A DNA stretch of 64,000 bases from Trichomonas vaginalis G3 (GCF_026262505.1 NC_067204.1:12294522-12358521); one strand, 5' to 3'. Positions 37,314 to 47,210 are shown, numbered from the stretch's first letter. The notes: generated by a model not told the origin, from the letters alone. Translations and numbers: made by a program.

Positions 37314-37676
37314 CTAATGTCCGCCTAGTCTCTTACGTTTCCTGTTGAGTTCCATAGCATTCTTTAACTGGAGCTCATACATTCTGTTTCTCCTCTGGTA
37401 GAAAACATATTCTGGGTCAACTCCTGTGTTCGCGTCATCTGCATAAAGTTGTTTATATCCCACTTCAGGGTTTGTATAAAACTCTTTCCATCTCATATTT
37501 GCATACCATGGTGGCAAACCTAACGCAGCGTCATTTGACATGGCAGTTTGCATTTGTACATCTGTTGGCACTTGACCATAGTTTGCCATTGCAGTTTGTA
37601 TTCTAACTTCATTTGGAATATTCTCTGGGTTTGGTTGTCCAGGTTGCTGTGCATTCGCTAAGTTCTGTGCGTCCAT
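37314..37676 (-). CDS. Small Maverick protein, basic tail
   Basis: 120 residues. The head is N/Q/P-rich with a duplicated element (VRIQTAMANYGQVPTDVQMQTAMSN), the middle is LPPWYANMRWKEFYTNPEVG, and the end is a basic helix with NRKRKRLGGH. It lies in a run of four minus-strand genes leading from the methyltransferase and has the TTTTTATCTAATATTAA leader typical of the virion module. Small, basic and with no family recognised; a DNA-condensing or internal virion role would fit. Confidence 0.6.
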   Translation of the reverse strand: MDAQNLANAQQPGQPNPENIPNEVRIQTAMANYGQVPTDVQMQTAMSNDAALGLPPWYANMRWKEFYTNPEVGYKQLYADDANTGVDPEYVFYQRRNRMYELQLKNAMELNRKRKRLGGH

Positions 37677-37699
37677 TTAATATTAGATAAAAATATCTC

Positions 37700-37831
37700 T
37701 TACGAGTACATATGCTGAACATTTGCAGGCATTGGTTCATCTTCATATTCTCTGTACTTTTCTGCCACGTCAAATAAATAAATGACACAATGGAAAAAAC
37801 CTAAAACAAGTAGTCCTATTTCAAACCACAT
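37700..37831 (-). CDS. 43-residue single-span membrane protein
   Basis: ATG 37831 gives MWFEIGLLVLGFFHCVIYLF, a clear membrane segment of about 18 residues, followed by DVAEKYREYEDEPMPANVQH and stop at 37700. The start overlaps the end of the methyltransferase gene by 16 bp, and the following gene starts 24 bp on, so it fits a compact gene string. Short membrane proteins are common in DNA virus virions. Confidence 0.6.
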   Translation of the reverse strand: MWFEIGLLVLGFFHCVIYLFDVAEKYREYEDEPMPANVQHMYS

Positions 37832-38634
37832 TTACTTACTAGTAAAATTTCTTTGTTATGACACTTTCTCCGGTTTATAGGACCTCTCTCATATTCTATC
37901 TTGTCATATCTAAACTCATAGTCATGTATGTCCTCTAACCATCTCATAACGGTTTCCAAACCACTTTTATCGGATGTAAAGTAAAAGCATGGATGGTTAT
38001 GTAAAACGTCTAAAGTTTCTAAAGAGTCTCTCAAAGTCCAGTCTACTTGGTATTGAAAATCGCATGTGTTATAGAACGGCGGGTCCACTATAAAGAAAAC
38101 ATTTTCCTTGTCTTTATATTTTTCATACAACTCTGTCCAACGACATCTCACAAACTCTATACCCTCAATATATTTTTCTATGTCCTCTTTGAAAACATTT
38201 GTATAGTTAAGATATAAAACGTTTGACATAAGTGTTTCAATGTCATGAACTCTTATAGAACCACTATATAATAGTCTAGCAGATATACTATCCCAGTCTA
38301 TATATTCTGCTTTTTTCAAAACCTCTCTCACAATATTTTTCTTATCTAATGGTATACGTTCCATCTTACCTATAGGTATCTTTTCTTTTAACGCTTTCAA
38401 TATATTGTTTGTGTCTGGTATATGTTTGAGACGGTCCATATAGTTGTCGAAGTCATTGCATATAATCTTTGAGTCTGGGAATATTGTATGGCACAAATGG
38501 GATATATAGAAACTTCCACCGAACAAATCTACAAATGTTAGACCATTCGGTAGTTTCTTAAGTTCTCTCAATAGAATATCTTTACATTTACTCTTATTTC
38601 CAAAGAATGGTAACGGTGGTTTTGTAAAATTCAT
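37816..38634 (-). CDS. DNA adenine methyltransferase (D12/Dam-like, N6-adenine)
   Basis: 272 residues, the usual D12-class length. The N-terminus PPLPFFGNKSKCKDIL matches the P-F-x-x-x-G-x-K SAM-binding start; motif I is FVDLFGGSFYISH; the acidic turn is IICNDFD; the catalytic motif IV is FFIVDPPFYNT, a DPPF variant of DPPY. The late conserved block (CFYFTSDKSGLE, then RRKCHNKEILL) is also present. It should methylate adenine N6 in DNA. T. vaginalis DNA is known to contain N6-methyladenine with several candidate enzymes. The frame is intact and lies just inside the right terminus. Confidence 0.88.
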   Translation of the reverse strand: MNFTKPPLPFFGNKSKCKDILLRELKKLPNGLTFVDLFGGSFYISHLCHTIFPDSKIICNDFDNYMDRLKHIPDTNNILKALKEKIPIGKMERIPLDKKNIVREVLKKAEYIDWDSISARLLYSGSIRVHDIETLMSNVLYLNYTNVFKEDIEKYIEGIEFVRCRWTELYEKYKDKENVFFIVDPPFYNTCDFQYQVDWTLRDSLETLDVLHNHPCFYFTSDKSGLETVMRWLEDIHDYEFRYDKIEYERGPINRRKCHNKEILLVSKCGLK

Positions 38635-38750
38635 TTATATATAATAATAAAAATGTTTTTTTCCTGAAAAGTGACAGAAAAGTGACAAAACATGAAAACA
38701 TATATAATTTGTGAAAAGCGACACATTATATAATGTTTTCGACCCAGAAG

Positions 38751-38889
38751 AAGGCTTCTCAAAGTATACTTCCTTGGAACGCCTGTAACTTTTCCTGTAG
38801 CGACGATAGACCCTTACTTGTCCGGACAAAGTTATACTAAACATCTTCAGGGCTAGAAGGGGCGCAGCCCCTGGAAGCCCCACATACCT
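38751..38889 (-). repeat. Maverick 1 right terminal inverted repeat
   Basis: Inverse of 15291-15428. Its near-terminal hairpin (GGGGC/GCCCC arms) replaces the GGCAC/GTGCC hairpin of the left copy at the same place. Ends ...CATACCT, followed by GACCTC. Confidence 0.93.
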
Positions 38890-39331
38890 GACCTCGTTTT
38901 CGTCTTTAAAAATCTAATAAAAACTTCCAAAATCTAATAAACAAATGTGAATAAAGATATGTTAAAATTATCGAGATTTATTTTTTGAGTTTTGAATCTC
39001 CCAAATTTCCCATACAAACATATATTAATTTTATAAAATATAGAAATAAAATCAGATTCTACAATGCTTTTTGATATGTGTCCAGGTGTCCATTAAGCTG
39101 TTGAAGCAAACTCCTTTAACACATTAGCAAATGCTGAGGTCTAGGATACATTCATAAATATGGGTAAATTTGGAAGAATCAAATCAATAATCATCCCAAA
39201 TTGAAGAAAGTGAGCTTTGTTACTACATTGAAGAGAGATGAAAGCCATTATTTTAATACATTTAATCATAATAACAATGGAGCGACATATACGAAATCAA
39301 ATTTAAAAAGTGACAATTTCGATCACAAAAT
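38890..39331. other. Intergenic, no gene seen
   Basis: AT-rich host spacer between the Maverick and the next gene. No target-site duplication or coding remnant recognised. Confidence 0.5.
39323..39327 (+). promoter_or_regulatory. TCA-type initiator
   Basis: TCACA with the A 7 nt before the ATG, fitting the trichomonad initiator (TCA-pyrimidine-A/T) and its usual very short leaders. Confidence 0.4.
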
Positions 39332-40720
39332 ATGAATTTAACAATTACATCATTGCGTCTAGCAGGTAACATGCAAAGTCCTTTTTTATCTCGATCAATG
39401 ATGTCTAATAGAGAGAAATTATCTTTTTTTAGCTCGAAATTTCATCATTTTACCAAACCATTTATGTATTCTCACAGTAGCTCGTTTTCTTCACAATTCA
39501 AACAAGTGTCATTCGAAAAATTCCAAAGTTCTGCAGTTGTTTTAGATCAAGGCATACTTGAAATGCAAACTTTTTATAATTTTACTTTTGGAGAAGTACA
39601 AGAAGACATGACATTTATAAGATGTACATTCAAAATGATATTAAATCCAGATAACAAGTACTCTGCTATATATATTAAGACGACAACTTCAAGCTCTTTC
39701 AATATTTACATCACAGAATGCGCGTTTGCTCAAGTTTTTGGATCAGTATGGGGACCAATACTTTTCAGTGGAAGCACAGGTTACATTAATAAGACTTGCT
39801 TTACTGTTTGCTACGGAGGAGATAAAGCTCAATCATATGTTTTGAAATGCTCACAAATGGCGAACTGTACAGAGATTGTACGACATGCAACATCACCTAA
39901 GAAGATACCCGGTCAATCCCATGCCGACCAACTAGAAGGAGAAAGAGTTTGCGAAACATACCTCAACCAAAGCTTCTCAGGCGTCAGTTCCCGTGCTGCA
40001 TGTGTTGCAATTGGTAGAAATGCCAGGTATTTGAACTTCCAATACGTCGCTTTCGTTAATATTTCTGGAATGAATTTTATGGTTATAGATTGTGACAATT
40101 TAAAGGAATATAAGATAGCGTATGGCTATATGTACAAGTGTATCTATCATGTGGAGTCATCATCTCTTCTAGAATGTCATTTCAGACTTAAATTTGAAAA
40201 TTGGGATTTTATTCAAACGAAAATGTTGTTTGTAGTCATTAGTCAGTTCGGAACAACACGTTCTGTTGATGGCATGCAGTTCATAAACTGTAGGACCGAC
40301 GTTCCAAAGCAAAAACAAATAATTCCAAATGACAAATGGAATTTTTCAAATTTCACAATAATTAGTCGTCAAAAATACATTGATTACGGACCAGATTTCG
40401 ATGAGTGGCTCTGCCAAACAGATGTTCCTCCTTCTCCGGCTCCTACACCAGAGAGATCTCCTCTTCCAACACACACAGCAACAGCAATGCCTTTAATGAC
40501 TGTTCCCGTGTTCGAAGTGAAGCAACAGGACGCTCCGGAACTGATTGACCCCGACCATATGCCTGAGAACAACAAAGGATTTACAACAGCTGATTATATA
40601 CAAATCGCTGGTTTAGTTGTTTTGATAATTATCACTGGAATTGTTTTCTTTTTGGCAATGAAGAAGAAAAAGAAACAGGCTCCTAACCCTGATGAAGAGG
40701 AACAACTCTTGCAATACTAA
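39332..40720 (+). CDS. Single-pass surface protein with beta-helix-like ectodomain
   Basis: 462 residues. The ectodomain has many short strands spaced with cysteines and aromatics (MTFIRCTFKM, IYITECAFAQV, GMQFINCRTDV), the look of a right-handed beta-helix as in Pmp-like trichomonad surface proteins. Then come a Pro/Ser/Thr-rich stalk (PPSPAPTPERSPLPTHTAT), one membrane span (IQIAGLVVLIIITGIVFFLA) and a short cytosolic tail, KKKKKQAPNPDEEEQLLQY, with a basic stop-transfer and an acidic tyrosine end. No clear signal peptide follows the first ATG. It is probably exposed at the plasma membrane; ligand unknown. Confidence 0.75.
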   Translation: MNLTITSLRLAGNMQSPFLSRSMMSNREKLSFFSSKFHHFTKPFMYSHSSSFSSQFKQVSFEKFQSSAVVLDQGILEMQTFYNFTFGEVQEDMTFIRCTFKMILNPDNKYSAIYIKTTTSSSFNIYITECAFAQVFGSVWGPILFSGSTGYINKTCFTVCYGGDKAQSYVLKCSQMANCTEIVRHATSPKKIPGQSHADQLEGERVCETYLNQSFSGVSSRAACVAIGRNARYLNFQYVAFVNISGMNFMVIDCDNLKEYKIAYGYMYKCIYHVESSSLLECHFRLKFENWDFIQTKMLFVVISQFGTTRSVDGMQFINCRTDVPKQKQIIPNDKWNFSNFTIISRQKYIDYGPDFDEWLCQTDVPPSPAPTPERSPLPTHTATAMPLMTVPVFEVKQQDAPELIDPDHMPENNKGFTTADYIQIAGLVVLIIITGIVFFLAMKKKKKQAPNPDEEEQLLQY

Positions 40721-41241
40721 ATTTGTTTGATTTTGTTTATTTTATGTAATTTTTTATTAGTTAATAAAGTTTTTTTTGTTCATTTAATTTTCCTCATTCT
40801 AATTCTATCTAAAACCATATATATTCTCTGATTTCTGAAATAATTTTTAATTTAAAGTTGAATTGAAACGATTTTGATATACATCTTAAGAACTCCTCAT
40901 GCCAGAGAAGTCGTAAATGTAATATTAATATATAAGAAGTTAAAATTGTTATGGATTATCTGAAACATATCTTATTGAGGCAATTTTATAATGAGAAATC
41001 TATATGACCTGCTCAGTTGATATTAAAAATGCCTGTTCGCGCTTGATAGCTCAAACAATTGAAATAAATGAAATTTCAGATCCATATTAAAGCCTGAGAA
41101 TTAAAATATGTTCATATTTATGGATTGTGAGCCGAAATCTCATTAAAGACGCATATAAATATGATGGGGTCACAAATCAAATCGAATTTGTAAACTTCAC
41201 AATTAAAAATCTACGATTGAATTGATTTTACGGTTTTGGAC
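40721..41241. other. Intergenic, no gene seen
   Basis: AT-rich spacer between two genes on the plus strand, with no recognisable RNA gene or remnant. Confidence 0.5.
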
Positions 41242-41246
41242 CCTTT
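41242..41246 (+). promoter_or_regulatory. CCTTT (M5-like) start-site element
   Basis: CCTTT ends 5 nt before the ATG at 41252, which selects that ATG over one ten codons upstream. Confidence 0.5.
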
Positions 41247-41251
41247 CGCGA

Positions 41252-43297
41252 ATGAATCGCGTTCCAAGGTCAGCATCACAACTATTTTCATCCAAAAAGC
41301 AGCAACCAAGGCCAGGAGGTAATAAGCAAAGAGAGGAAAAACCAGTGCATCAAATTACCGTTGAGCCGAGGAAGAAACCGCAAACTCCGTTAACTCCTTT
41401 TGATATACAAAATAGTTACAAGCCTACAAAGCAATTCACCATTACAAGAAGTATCAGCAAATCAATTTCATTCTCTAAAAACGGCGTAGATCTTAATATC
41501 ACGCCATCTGTTTCTGAGTCTGACTTAGCACAATCCATTCCTCTTTCACCAAGTCTCGAGTTCCCTGTCAAAGACTACTATACAGTTGAAGATATGCTCG
41601 CAATGAAACCCGCAAATTACACGACTAAGCTTATGACACCAGGATTTATCATGTTACTTCATCTTAAGAGCATAAAGACGAATCAGAACCAGTCTGATCA
41701 GATGCCTAAGAAGAAGAAACCACAGCGTCCGAAGCAACCACTCACAGGTCAACCAAAACTTCTTGCGCATGATGGTGATAGGTTCATAAGCTCCGCTGCA
41801 GCAAAAAATGTCGGTTTGTACGATGAAAAATCACCAGAAGCATTGAGTGCAGCAGCACAAAGAATATTGAACCGTTTGAACTCAAGAAATATAGAAAAAA
41901 GCGTCATAGATGTTAAGAATCTCAATATTGGCTACGAAGCAGTCATCGGATTGCTTCTAGATCGAGCAACAATGGATACAGAATTTCCAGAAAGAAATCT
42001 TCAACTCACGAACTTCATTACATACGCAATTGTCTACGCAAATGAGTCTCCTGGCTTCGGAGAGCTCCTAATTAGCATGAGCTACGATGCAGCTAACAAA
42101 TTAATCGGAGAATCCCAAACAGTGCCTATTGCTTCATTCCAATGCATCGCTGTATGGCTATCAGCTCTCTTCAATGCAGGAATGGGCCCTGAGCATGCTC
42201 TTTATCAATTTTTCAACGATGTTATGAGAAATGAACCAAGAGAGCGTGCAATTGATGTAATAAGGTGCGGAATGTACATTTGTGGAAAGAAAGTTGGTCC
42301 AAACTTTGAAATTTTCTATAAATTCCTCAAAGATCATCCTTCTCATTTTGGATACAAGAGATTCCTCGTCGAAGAGCTCTTCAACCTCAAAGATAACAAA
42401 TGGGATAGACGTGCCCTCGATCCAAAGGTCCAAACAACAGGTTTACGAATCGAATTTGGCAAAAAACAAGAAGAAGAGCAGAAAGAGGATCCACATGATG
42501 TTGATGATGCTGAAACACTCGAACAAGAGTTCAGAAGCTGGTTGAATGAAGAAGATATCCAATTTACGAAGTTCAGACCGGAACAAATCATCAGATTAAC
42601 ACTTAGACAGCTTCCAAGGCACTTTAAAGACGCCAATGACTTTGTACAATACGCGGCATCATGTCTTTCCAACATTTCTAAGGATTCTGGCCGACTTACG
42701 GATATCATCCGAGATTATTTCGATGTTTACCAAGAGAACGTTCGTGTTGAAGAGAGTCCTGGCCTTTGGACCCTGTTCTTCATGCAGTTAAGCGCATATA
42801 TGGTTGAAGGATTAGTCAAATTCTCATTCATACACGAAATGATCATGAAAGCCATGGAATCCGAACATCCACCACGTATGAAGAACGCCGTGTTCAAGAT
42901 TGCTGAGATTACAGGTGCTCCATTAGAAAATGTCCTAAATCTTATGGATGCGATCCCAGAAACAGTTAAATCTGATCCAGAATTCATACAAGGATGTGTT
43001 GCTCTTGCTGAATACACAGTTCCAGAAGGAATTGACGAGATTGAGGCAGGAAAATCTGGAATTGTTCAGGCAGGTGTCATAATAAGAGACGCCGTTGTTG
43101 CAGCACTTCAGGATGAAGTTGAAGATCCTTTGACTTTCTTGGAATCAAAGAAGAACGTCTTTAGAGGATTGTTTGAAGTATACGGAAGAAATATGATAAA
43201 TGTCGCAAAACATGTTGTAGATTTGTATCAGTTCCCAACAGAGAGACGAGAACAACTCGTTTCTGGTATAGAGAAAAATATATTTGAAGCTGAATAA
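41252..43297 (+). CDS. MIF4G-domain protein (eIF4G-like)
   Basis: 681 residues from MNRVPRSASQ. The N-terminal ~190 residues are basic, P/S/Q-rich and disordered. An MIF4G-type helical domain starts near 215 (AAQRILNRLNSRNIEKSVIDVKNL is cut short here) with LLLDRATMDTEFP and later helices to about 400. After a D/E-rich linker (DPHDVDDAETLEQEF) a second helical region follows, which could be an MA3- or MIF4G-like domain. This is the build of eIF4G-type translation scaffolds that bind eIF4A. A canonical eIF4E-binding motif (Y-x-x-x-x-L-phi) is not obvious. It could also be another MIF4G protein such as an mRNA-decay or cap-complex factor. Confidence 0.7.
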   Translation: MNRVPRSASQLFSSKKQQPRPGGNKQREEKPVHQITVEPRKKPQTPLTPFDIQNSYKPTKQFTITRSISKSISFSKNGVDLNITPSVSESDLAQSIPLSPSLEFPVKDYYTVEDMLAMKPANYTTKLMTPGFIMLLHLKSIKTNQNQSDQMPKKKKPQRPKQPLTGQPKLLAHDGDRFISSAAAKNVGLYDEKSPEALSAAAQRILNRLNSRNIEKSVIDVKNLNIGYEAVIGLLLDRATMDTEFPERNLQLTNFITYAIVYANESPGFGELLISMSYDAANKLIGESQTVPIASFQCIAVWLSALFNAGMGPEHALYQFFNDVMRNEPRERAIDVIRCGMYICGKKVGPNFEIFYKFLKDHPSHFGYKRFLVEELFNLKDNKWDRRALDPKVQTTGLRIEFGKKQEEEQKEDPHDVDDAETLEQEFRSWLNEEDIQFTKFRPEQIIRLTLRQLPRHFKDANDFVQYAASCLSNISKDSGRLTDIIRDYFDVYQENVRVEESPGLWTLFFMQLSAYMVEGLVKFSFIHEMIMKAMESEHPPRMKNAVFKIAEITGAPLENVLNLMDAIPETVKSDPEFIQGCVALAEYTVPEGIDEIEAGKSGIVQAGVIIRDAVVAALQDEVEDPLTFLESKKNVFRGLFEVYGRNMINVAKHVVDLYQFPTERREQLVSGIEKNIFEAE

Positions 43298-43695
43298 CAT
43301 TTTTTTTAATAAAAAAAATTATTTTATCAAAAATTTATTTGAGAATTATTTTATTGTCGTCTAAAAAAAAAAGAGATTTTCCAAGCAAGTTTTGATAACC
43401 AAACAAAAGAGAACATCAATGCTATCTATGTGTATCGTGCGCAAACACACATTATATATGGAGTAGCTCTTTATCTGGATAAAAATTATATAATTAGAAA
43501 ATTCGCATTGTCGTCTGAAAAACTTCCGACGACAATAATAATACCCCATTTATTTCTTTATTGAACAATTTTATAAGATAAAAGATCTTTAACATACGAA
43601 ATCTCTTTGTTCTTTTCAATGATTTGCTGAAATGAATCTTCCTTTCTTCCATCTTTATGCATTAGCCATTGAAACAAAGTTTAAAAAAAATATAT
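43298..43695. other. Intergenic with A/T tracts, no gene seen
   Basis: Between the MIF4G gene and an ankyrin relic. Includes several A runs and nothing coding that I can support. Confidence 0.45.
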
Positions 43696-44050
43696 GGAAT
43701 TACTGCTTTTCATTTTGCAACAAGAAAAAAAGAGATTGAAATTGCTGATGCCATTGAGAAAAATTACTTTAATGAAAATCTTTTTTTTTCTTAACAACAA
43801 TTGATAGCCTTAAAGAAACAATGCCACTTCAAATGCAATTGTATATGGTGTAAAACCCTCCAATTCTAATACCGGAAAATATGAAAGGTTTTGCACCATT
43901 AACAATTGCAACACAAATGGACTCATAAGAAGTTCTAAAACTTCTTAATTCCTAATAGACAAATGCTATTGTATATGACTTTTTATCTTAGAAGAAAGGA
44001 GTAAAACTTCTTCGATATCAATGTGAAAAATATCAACACCTCATCATTTT
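43696..44050 (+). pseudogene. Ankyrin-repeat gene relic
   Basis: Scattered ankyrin fragments on the plus strand in changing frames: GITAFHFATRKKEIEIADAI at 43696, then GFAPLTIATQMDS and EVLKLLN-like pieces near 43885-43960. Stops and shifts separate them, and there is no start. It is the remains of a member of the ankyrin family seen intact nearby. Confidence 0.6.
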
Positions 44051-44140
44051 GTAGCATATATGATGTATATACATCACTGTGTAAAAGAAATAAAGATAAA
44101 ACATTCTTAAATATCTAGACAATTTAAACAAAAACAAACA

Positions 44141-45667
44141 TTATGCGGTTGAACTTCCAATAATTCTTTCAATTGTACGAATAGTTTCAATTCCTTGTTC
44201 TGATCCAGTGTTGAGGGTTTCAGCAATTGTTCTGATATCTTTATTAACTGTTGATGAGATCTCAAGCAACTGATCAAGAATTTGTTCATCAGTCTGTCCA
44301 CTTGTATCTATTCTAAAACAAAGAAGACCTCGAGTATCAACAATTGCTTGTTGAATGGAATGAACAGCTTTGAACAGATCTTCATTATCTGCAGGGAATA
44401 AACTTCTTAGATTTGTTATAAACCCATTAAATTGGGCTTTAAATCTCAAGTAATCTGTGATTTTTGATGGATCTCGGGAGAGCATTGCCAAACTTGGAAC
44501 AATTATGGCAAAAACTAAATGGTCTTTGATAACTTTGACCAAAGACATAATTTTTGAGATGAATCTGAATGATTGTGTCTTCTTTTTCATGATAACCCAT
44601 AAATCTTTGAGAGATTCATCTGTTATTGATAAGGAATATAAGAAATGGGTTAGATCTGAGATGAATTGCTGATGTTCTTGGGTTACAACCATGTCGAGAG
44701 GAGGTTGTAAATTACATTTAAGTGTAAACTTTGGCCATTTCAGTTCTGGAACTATCTTTACCTGGAATCCAAGCTTCTTTATAACGAAATCAATGTTGTA
44801 AGCTGTGGCATTAGGTAACAATAGACGACAAGAAATAATTGAGGAGTAATCTGAACGTTTTGTAAATAAAAGTGATAAGGAATCGTAATATTTTGGCCAT
44901 TGCTGCTGTAATCTCTGAGCAAGAAGAGCTGACATCACATGAGAAACAACATTGATCCATTGCTCCATTCTATCGAGACCAGGAGGATCGGTCTTATCGA
45001 AAAGATCAGGACAGTCTGATGTAACGTTAACAATAAGTAGTAGCAAATCGGAATTTCGTTTATCAAGGAAATCAGCTGATTCTGTGCTTGAATATATGAT
45101 TCTATTATCTTTAAACTCAAATATATCAGGCAATTTTTGATGAAAATATAAGTATCCGTCAAGTTGAGCAATCGCAACTTGATGTAACGAATGTTCTATA
45201 ACGCCGAGCTTTTTATCTATTGGTGGTGGCGAAGTAACTACATTCTCGTGTATTTTGTTGAGCATTTGCAGTGGTTTTAATGAAATTAATGGTTGAAAAA
45301 TTTTATTAATGTATTTGAGCTCGTGTTGGAATGGTTCAAGATGTGCTGTCAAAGCAGTTATTGTTGTTAATAAATCATCGCATATTTGAGTATCTGCTTC
45401 TAAGATAGATGTACGGTATGAATCTAAATAACTATCTACTGAATCTAATATTGCTTGTCTATATGGATTTTCTGTTTGTTCTTCTGTCGCTTCTTCGAGT
45501 CTTTTAAATATTTTGCCTAGTTCTGCAATTTTGGCAATCAAAGCACCAGATCCAGGCGGAAGGAGTTTTAAATCGATTGCTGATATGCCTGTTTCATCTG
45601 TTCCCCAATTTAAATCACTCTCGATTCCAAGGCCTTCAAGTAAAATCTCTCTAAGAAGGAAAGTCAT
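44141..45667 (-). CDS. Gamma-tubulin complex component, GCP4-like (divergent)
   Basis: 508 residues, shorter than the usual ~650. The start MTFLLREILLEGLGI fits the L-L-x-x-L-L-G opening of GCP4, and the next blocks follow GCP order: PGSGALIAKIAELGKIFKRLE, YRQAILDSVDSYLDSYRTSIL (GCPs have a similar AL-x-x-YRQ-LL block), LKPLQMLNKIHE, then IEHSLHQVAIAQLDGYLYF (GCP grip1 has IL..CH.VM..QL..W). GCP4 helps seed microtubules in the gamma-tubulin ring. The grip2 part is divergent. The call is by eye, and other GCPs are possible. Confidence 0.6.
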   Translation of the reverse strand: MTFLLREILLEGLGIESDLNWGTDETGISAIDLKLLPPGSGALIAKIAELGKIFKRLEEATEEQTENPYRQAILDSVDSYLDSYRTSILEADTQICDDLLTTITALTAHLEPFQHELKYINKIFQPLISLKPLQMLNKIHENVVTSPPPIDKKLGVIEHSLHQVAIAQLDGYLYFHQKLPDIFEFKDNRIIYSSTESADFLDKRNSDLLLLIVNVTSDCPDLFDKTDPPGLDRMEQWINVVSHVMSALLAQRLQQQWPKYYDSLSLLFTKRSDYSSIISCRLLLPNATAYNIDFVIKKLGFQVKIVPELKWPKFTLKCNLQPPLDMVVTQEHQQFISDLTHFLYSLSITDESLKDLWVIMKKKTQSFRFISKIMSLVKVIKDHLVFAIIVPSLAMLSRDPSKITDYLRFKAQFNGFITNLRSLFPADNEDLFKAVHSIQQAIVDTRGLLCFRIDTSGQTDEQILDQLLEISSTVNKDIRTIAETLNTGSEQGIETIRTIERIIGSSTA

Positions 45668-45684
45668 TGATAATTAAAAATTCG

Positions 45685-45694
45685 AAAAAGTGAA
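45685..45694 (-). promoter_or_regulatory. TCACTTTTTC initiator
   Basis: Minus-strand match to the trichomonad initiator (TCAYTWYTC), about 20-25 nt before the GCP4-like gene start. Confidence 0.55.
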
Positions 45695-45863
45695 CGTTTA
45701 AAAATTCAAATTAACTTAGCATGGATGATTTTCATTAGATGACTAATGAAAAATAAATGTTTAGAGCAAATCTAAAAGAATGAAAGTTCCCTGGGTTTTG
45801 TTACGCAGTTTGGGAGAAATTCTAAAAATTTTACGTTGCGACTTTTCAAAAACAATTTATTGG

Positions 45864-47165
45864 ATGAGCCAAGGTCTTATTCTTGATATCGATCACATTG
45901 CGAACAATATTCAAAAATATATCGATCAAGATAATTTTTATGATGTGATTGATTCAGATATTATCCCTCAAGTTTTCGAGAAAACAAATCTTAACTCAAA
46001 CGATTTCAGAATACTTCTTTCTCAAGGCAAATCAAAGTATAGTACAACTATGCTTTATAAGTTTGCTCGTAAATGCAATGTTTTCATTAATTCATTCCAA
46101 GATGCGATTAATGTCCTTCAAATCTACAACAATCTTTTTAAACTCAAATCATCACGCTCATTAATTGATTACTTTGAGAAATTCAATGGAGAAAATCAAT
46201 CCGATTCCAAAGAAATGAGGGAATTAAAAAACAAGATTCAAAACCTCGAATCAAAGTTGTTTGTTATGGAAAAAGAAATCAATGAGTACAGAATGAAAGA
46301 AAATCAACACAAAAATGAATTTGCAGAGATTTCTGAATTGCGTTCAAATTCAGATTTTGATTCAGTTTACAATTTCCTTAAACAACTTTCAGATCAAGGT
46401 GATAAACTGAAAATGTCCATTTCATGTGCAGTTGGATTAAGCGAAAAGAGGAATTTAGAAGAATGTACTCCACTTCTATTAGCATGTATTAAAGGAGATC
46501 TTCAATTAACAAAATCTCTTATTGAAGGAGGCTGTGAAAGAAATTCAATTGAAACAAATGGAAATAATTGTTTACTTCTAGCATCATTCTATGGACATCT
46601 TGAAATTGTAAAATATTTAATTAATATTGGTTATGATAAGGATTGGTGCAATAAAACTAATGGATTTAATGCAATTATTTTTGCATCACAAGAAGGTCGA
46701 CTTGAAACAGTTAAATACTTGCAAAGTATTGGCTGTGATGTCAACTATAAACCATTTACTAGTGCAAGTTGTATTTATCTTGCATCATATAATGGTCATC
46801 TTGAAACAGTTAAATATCTTTTATCAGTTGGAGCAAATCCTAATGAGAAATTGTATAATGGATTTTCTCCATTAATTGTTGCTTCGTCTTTTGGTCATCT
46901 TGAAGTGGTTAAATGTCTTATTCAATGTGGATGTAATAAAAATGATAAAACAAATTGTAATCAATCTGCACTTCATTGTGCAGCAAAGAATGGCCATTTT
47001 GAAGTTGTTGAATATTTAGTTTCAATTTATGTCAATCTTAATGACATAGACAGTGATGAAAAGACAGCACTTGATTACGCAACAAAAAGGCAATACGAGA
47101 ATGACAACTACAGAAAGATTGTCAATCTTCTAAATCGATCTGGTGCGCAATATTTTTATCAATAA
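45864..47165 (+). CDS. Ankyrin-repeat protein, coiled-coil subtype
   Basis: 433 residues from MSQGLILDIDHI; the longer frame upstream is unlike the family. The head (to ~110) is helical with DSDIIPQVFEKTNLN and FRILLSQGKSKYS, as in many trichomonad ankyrin proteins. A coiled coil follows (KEMRELKNKIQNLESKLFVM), then six to seven ankyrin repeats (ECTPLLLACIKGDLQLTKSL, NGHLETVKYLLSVGANPN and others). Repeats are diverged, unlike those of 13355-14866. It ends NLLNRSGAQYFYQ. It converges with the next ankyrin gene. Confidence 0.85.
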   Translation: MSQGLILDIDHIANNIQKYIDQDNFYDVIDSDIIPQVFEKTNLNSNDFRILLSQGKSKYSTTMLYKFARKCNVFINSFQDAINVLQIYNNLFKLKSSRSLIDYFEKFNGENQSDSKEMRELKNKIQNLESKLFVMEKEINEYRMKENQHKNEFAEISELRSNSDFDSVYNFLKQLSDQGDKLKMSISCAVGLSEKRNLEECTPLLLACIKGDLQLTKSLIEGGCERNSIETNGNNCLLLASFYGHLEIVKYLINIGYDKDWCNKTNGFNAIIFASQEGRLETVKYLQSIGCDVNYKPFTSASCIYLASYNGHLETVKYLLSVGANPNEKLYNGFSPLIVASSFGHLEVVKCLIQCGCNKNDKTNCNQSALHCAAKNGHFEVVEYLVSIYVNLNDIDSDEKTALDYATKRQYENDNYRKIVNLLNRSGAQYFYQ

Positions 47166-47210
47166 GAACATATTCAATTTGAAGAATGAGAAGCTTCTTA
47201 TGTTGGAACA

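Larger units (their letters stand above)
15291..38889. mobile_element. Maverick/Polinton element 1, full length with both termini
   Basis: About 23.6 kb bounded by ~138-bp inverted repeats starting AGG and ending CCT, in line with the AG-type Polinton ends. It encodes capsid, penton, integrase, packaging ATPase (broken), SF3 helicase (broken), fibre, methyltransferase and KilA-N/GIY-YIG genes. No flanking 6-bp duplication is visible: the left flank is poly-A and the right flank is GACCTC. The genes are packed with short spacers, unlike the host. No PolB or cysteine protease gene was found. Confidence 0.93.
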
